From Croceivirga thetidis (GTDB lineage Bacteria; Bacteroidota; Bacteroidia; Flavobacteriales; Flavobacteriaceae): a DNA stretch of 64,000 nt. The translations under genes were made by a program, and so were the position numbers. Of the stretch, positions 62,926 through 64,000 are shown one piece after another. Positions within the stretch are counted from its first letter, which is position 1. Each line of letters starts with the position of its first letter. Location of the stretch: positions 832,154 to 896,153 of the forward strand of contig NZ_JAAWWL010000001.1 in assembly GCF_012272815.1 (NCBI RefSeq). The letters are read 5' to 3'. The notes under the pieces were generated by a model that was not told the origin of the DNA, did not search any database, and was given only the letters and a program-made list of their open reading frames with translations.

Positions 62926-63332
62926 ATTTCAGAATTAAGAAATCAGATTTTAGCATTTAGATGTTTAATTAAACCAAATATAGTCCTTGAAATCTCATCA
63001 CATAAACTATAGGCTTTATCAAAATCCTTTTCGCTCAAATATTCGATATCAAGCGCAAGATAAAGTTGTGATTTTACCTCATAGCACGAAGCCTTAGCAA
63101 TATTCAAAAAATAGGTAAACTCTTTATCAGATTTTCGTCCGAATCCTTCAGCAATATTCGATGAAATTGAAATAGAAGCTCTCCTTATTTGGTCTCTTAA
63201 GCCGAAGTCTTTTGAAAACTCTGTCTGTCGCGTTATCTCATAAACCAGCTTGTTTAGCTCTCTGGCTTTCTGCCATGAAATAATCTGCTCAAAACCTTTA
63301 TCTGCTGACATCTGAAAACTGAATTCTGATAT
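62926..63332. mobile_element. Candidate mobile unit: four-helix-bundle gene with terminal inverted repeats
   Basis: The four-helix-bundle CDS is bracketed by 25-base inverted repeats at 62926-62950 and 63308-63332 (19 of 25 matching; shared TCAGAATT and TCAGAT cores). The repeats overlap its stop and start codons. The unit sits between two genes that are usually adjacent in suf loci. The repeats are seen directly; mobility is inferred. Confidence 0.5.
62943..63311 (-). CDS. Four-helix-bundle protein (S23/intervening-sequence type)
   Basis: A 122-residue helical protein starting MSADKGFEQIISWQKARELN. The family pattern of 23S-rRNA intervening-sequence or four helix bundle proteins is clear: WQKARELNKLVYEITRQTEF, GLRDQIRRASISISSNIAEG, GFGRKSDKEFTYFLNIAKAS and YEVKSQLYLALDIEYLSEKD. 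Related proteins include the Avd subunit of diversity-generating retroelements, but no reverse transcriptase is present. Its function alone is unknown. Confidence 0.9.
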   Translation of the reverse strand: MSADKGFEQIISWQKARELNKLVYEITRQTEFSKDFGLRDQIRRASISISSNIAEGFGRKSDKEFTYFLNIAKASCYEVKSQLYLALDIEYLSEKDFDKAYSLCDEISRTIFGLIKHLNAKI

Positions 63333-63335
63333 CCG

Positions 63336-63665
63336 CTAGAGCAGTCCTAACTCAAGTTTGGCTTCTTCGCTCATTAAGTCTTGGGTCCAAGTAGGGTCAA
63401 AAGTAATCTCAACCTCGGCGTCTTTTATCTCATTTATAGACTTTACTTTTTCCTCTACCTCAACCGGTAATGTTTCTGCCACAGGGCAATTAGGTGAGGT
63501 CAAGGTCATAAGGATTTTTACTTCGTAATCTTCATTGACCAAAACGTCATAAATCAGTCCTAATTCATATATGTCCACAGGAATTTCAGGGTCATAAATG
63601 GTTTTTAAAACCTTTACGATTTTCTCCCCTAATTCTGCAGTATCGATAGTTACTTCTTCATTCAT
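63336..63665 (-). CDS. DUF59/MIP18-type Fe-S assembly protein (SufT-like)
   Basis: A 109-residue protein of the MIP18 family: KIVKVLKTIYDPEIPVDIYE, GLIYDVLVNEDYEVKILMTL and TSPNCPVAETLPVEVEEKV with the conserved Cys, ending DPTWTQDLMSEEAKLELGLL. In Bacteroidota this follows sufE in the suf operon. It is thought to assist maturation of Fe-S proteins. One base separates it from the sufE gene. Confidence 0.92.
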   Translation of the reverse strand: MNEEVTIDTAELGEKIVKVLKTIYDPEIPVDIYELGLIYDVLVNEDYEVKILMTLTSPNCPVAETLPVEVEEKVKSINEIKDAEVEITFDPTWTQDLMSEEAKLELGLL

Positions 63666-63666
63666 A

Positions 63667-64000
63667 TTAATTCAATTGTGTTTGGTAAGCAACAGCATAC
63701 AGTTTTAATTGTTTGACCATGCTTACCAGTCCATTCGCCCTAGTTGGTGACAAATGTTCCTTGAGACCAATTTCATCTATAAAATCAGTATTGGCTTCAA
63801 TAATATCTTGAGGCTTTTGATTGCTAAAGGCACGAACCAATACCGAAATAATTCCTTTGGTGATTATCGCATCGCTATCTGCCGTAAAGACCAACTTATC
63901 ACCTTCCAATTCAGCATGAACCCAAACTTTACTTTGACACCCTTTTATGATATTATCATCCACCTTATATTGTTCTTCAATCAAAGGAAGTGACTTTCCC
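63667..64000 (-). CDS. sufE: SufE family protein, 5' end off the window
   Basis: Sulfur acceptor for the cysteine desulfurase SufS. The frame is open to the window edge (last visible residues GKSLPLIEEQYKVDD), so the N-terminus is missing; about 110 of some 140 residues are visible. Motifs: NIIKGCQSKVWVHAELEGDK with the sulfur-accepting Cys, ADSDAIITKGIISVLVRAFS, and HLSPTRANGLVSMVKQLKLY. The rest of the suf operon presumably lies beyond base 64000. Confidence 0.95.
   Translation of the reverse strand, partial: GKSLPLIEEQYKVDDNIIKGCQSKVWVHAELEGDKLVFTADSDAIITKGIISVLVRAFSNQKPQDIIEANTDFIDEIGLKEHLSPTRANGLVSMVKQLKLYAVAYQTQLN

Noticed and set aside
62943-63311. A diversity-generating retroelement around the Avd-like four-helix-bundle gene
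   Set aside because: No reverse transcriptase and no template/variable repeat pair is visible nearby.

Overview
The window looks like chromosomal DNA of a marine member of the Flavobacteriaceae (Bacteroidota). I infer this from several signs. There is a subtilase with a C-terminal type IX secretion sorting domain, and families typical of the group (DUF2480, DUF3078, membrane-bound AraC regulators). Many lipoproteins and Sec-exported proteins are present. Shine-Dalgarno sequences are largely absent, and TAnnTTTG boxes of the Bacteroidota sigma factor lie just upstream of start codons. No rRNA, tRNA, CRISPR array, insertion sequence or prophage was seen. No gene-free stretch exceeds about 250 bases.

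Layout. 0-3.4 kb: a partial crotonase, an NtrY-like histidine kinase, an orphan gene in a cassette-like setting with nested palindromes, and a HemJ-type protoporphyrinogen oxidase. 3.4-12 kb: two tandem, paralogous secreted Asp-box propeller proteins of about 1040 residues, then a DUF1080 lipoprotein and an exported Gfo/Idh/MocA oxidoreductase. 12-30 kb: housekeeping and envelope genes, including two membrane AraC regulators, a RidA-like lipoprotein, a FAD oxidoreductase, TlpA, a DUF819 transporter with a P1 peptidase, an SPFH/zinc-ribbon pair, a lactonase, a Nudix-like lipoprotein, a PQQ sugar dehydrogenase and a MATE transporter.

30-46 kb is a haem region. On the minus strand lies hemH-DUF3050-MATE. 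On the plus strand lies hemA-hemC-hemD-hemE-GNAT-DUF6973-hemF-phzF, divergent from an AraC regulator with a palindrome between them. hemB follows after a single inverted gene for an SF2 helicase that carries two predicted membrane helices. With HemJ at 3 kb, the window encodes every step from glutamyl-tRNA to haem except glutamate-1-semialdehyde aminomutase.

46-54 kb: a DinB protein divergent from a WYL regulator, with two TGACA-N6-TGTCA dyads between them. These are followed by a serine hydrolase, a CNNM-type protein, a DNA methyltransferase-repair protein and a transmembrane regulator. The last is divergent from a secreted jelly-roll protein, which is followed by a decayed paralogue. 54-64 kb: an exonuclease, a VOC protein, a type IX-secreted subtilase, an endonuclease/phosphatase-family protein, a TMEM175 channel, HflX, a DUF3078 outer-membrane protein and DUF2480. 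The window ends in a Suf-type iron-sulfur assembly pair interrupted by a four-helix-bundle gene flanked by inverted repeats.

The best candidates for undescribed biology are the membrane-anchored helicase inserted in the haem locus (42641-45277), the nested-palindrome cassette (2038-2666), and the four-helix-bundle unit with terminal inverted repeats (62926-63332). All functional statements rest on sequence reading and family knowledge; no search was run.
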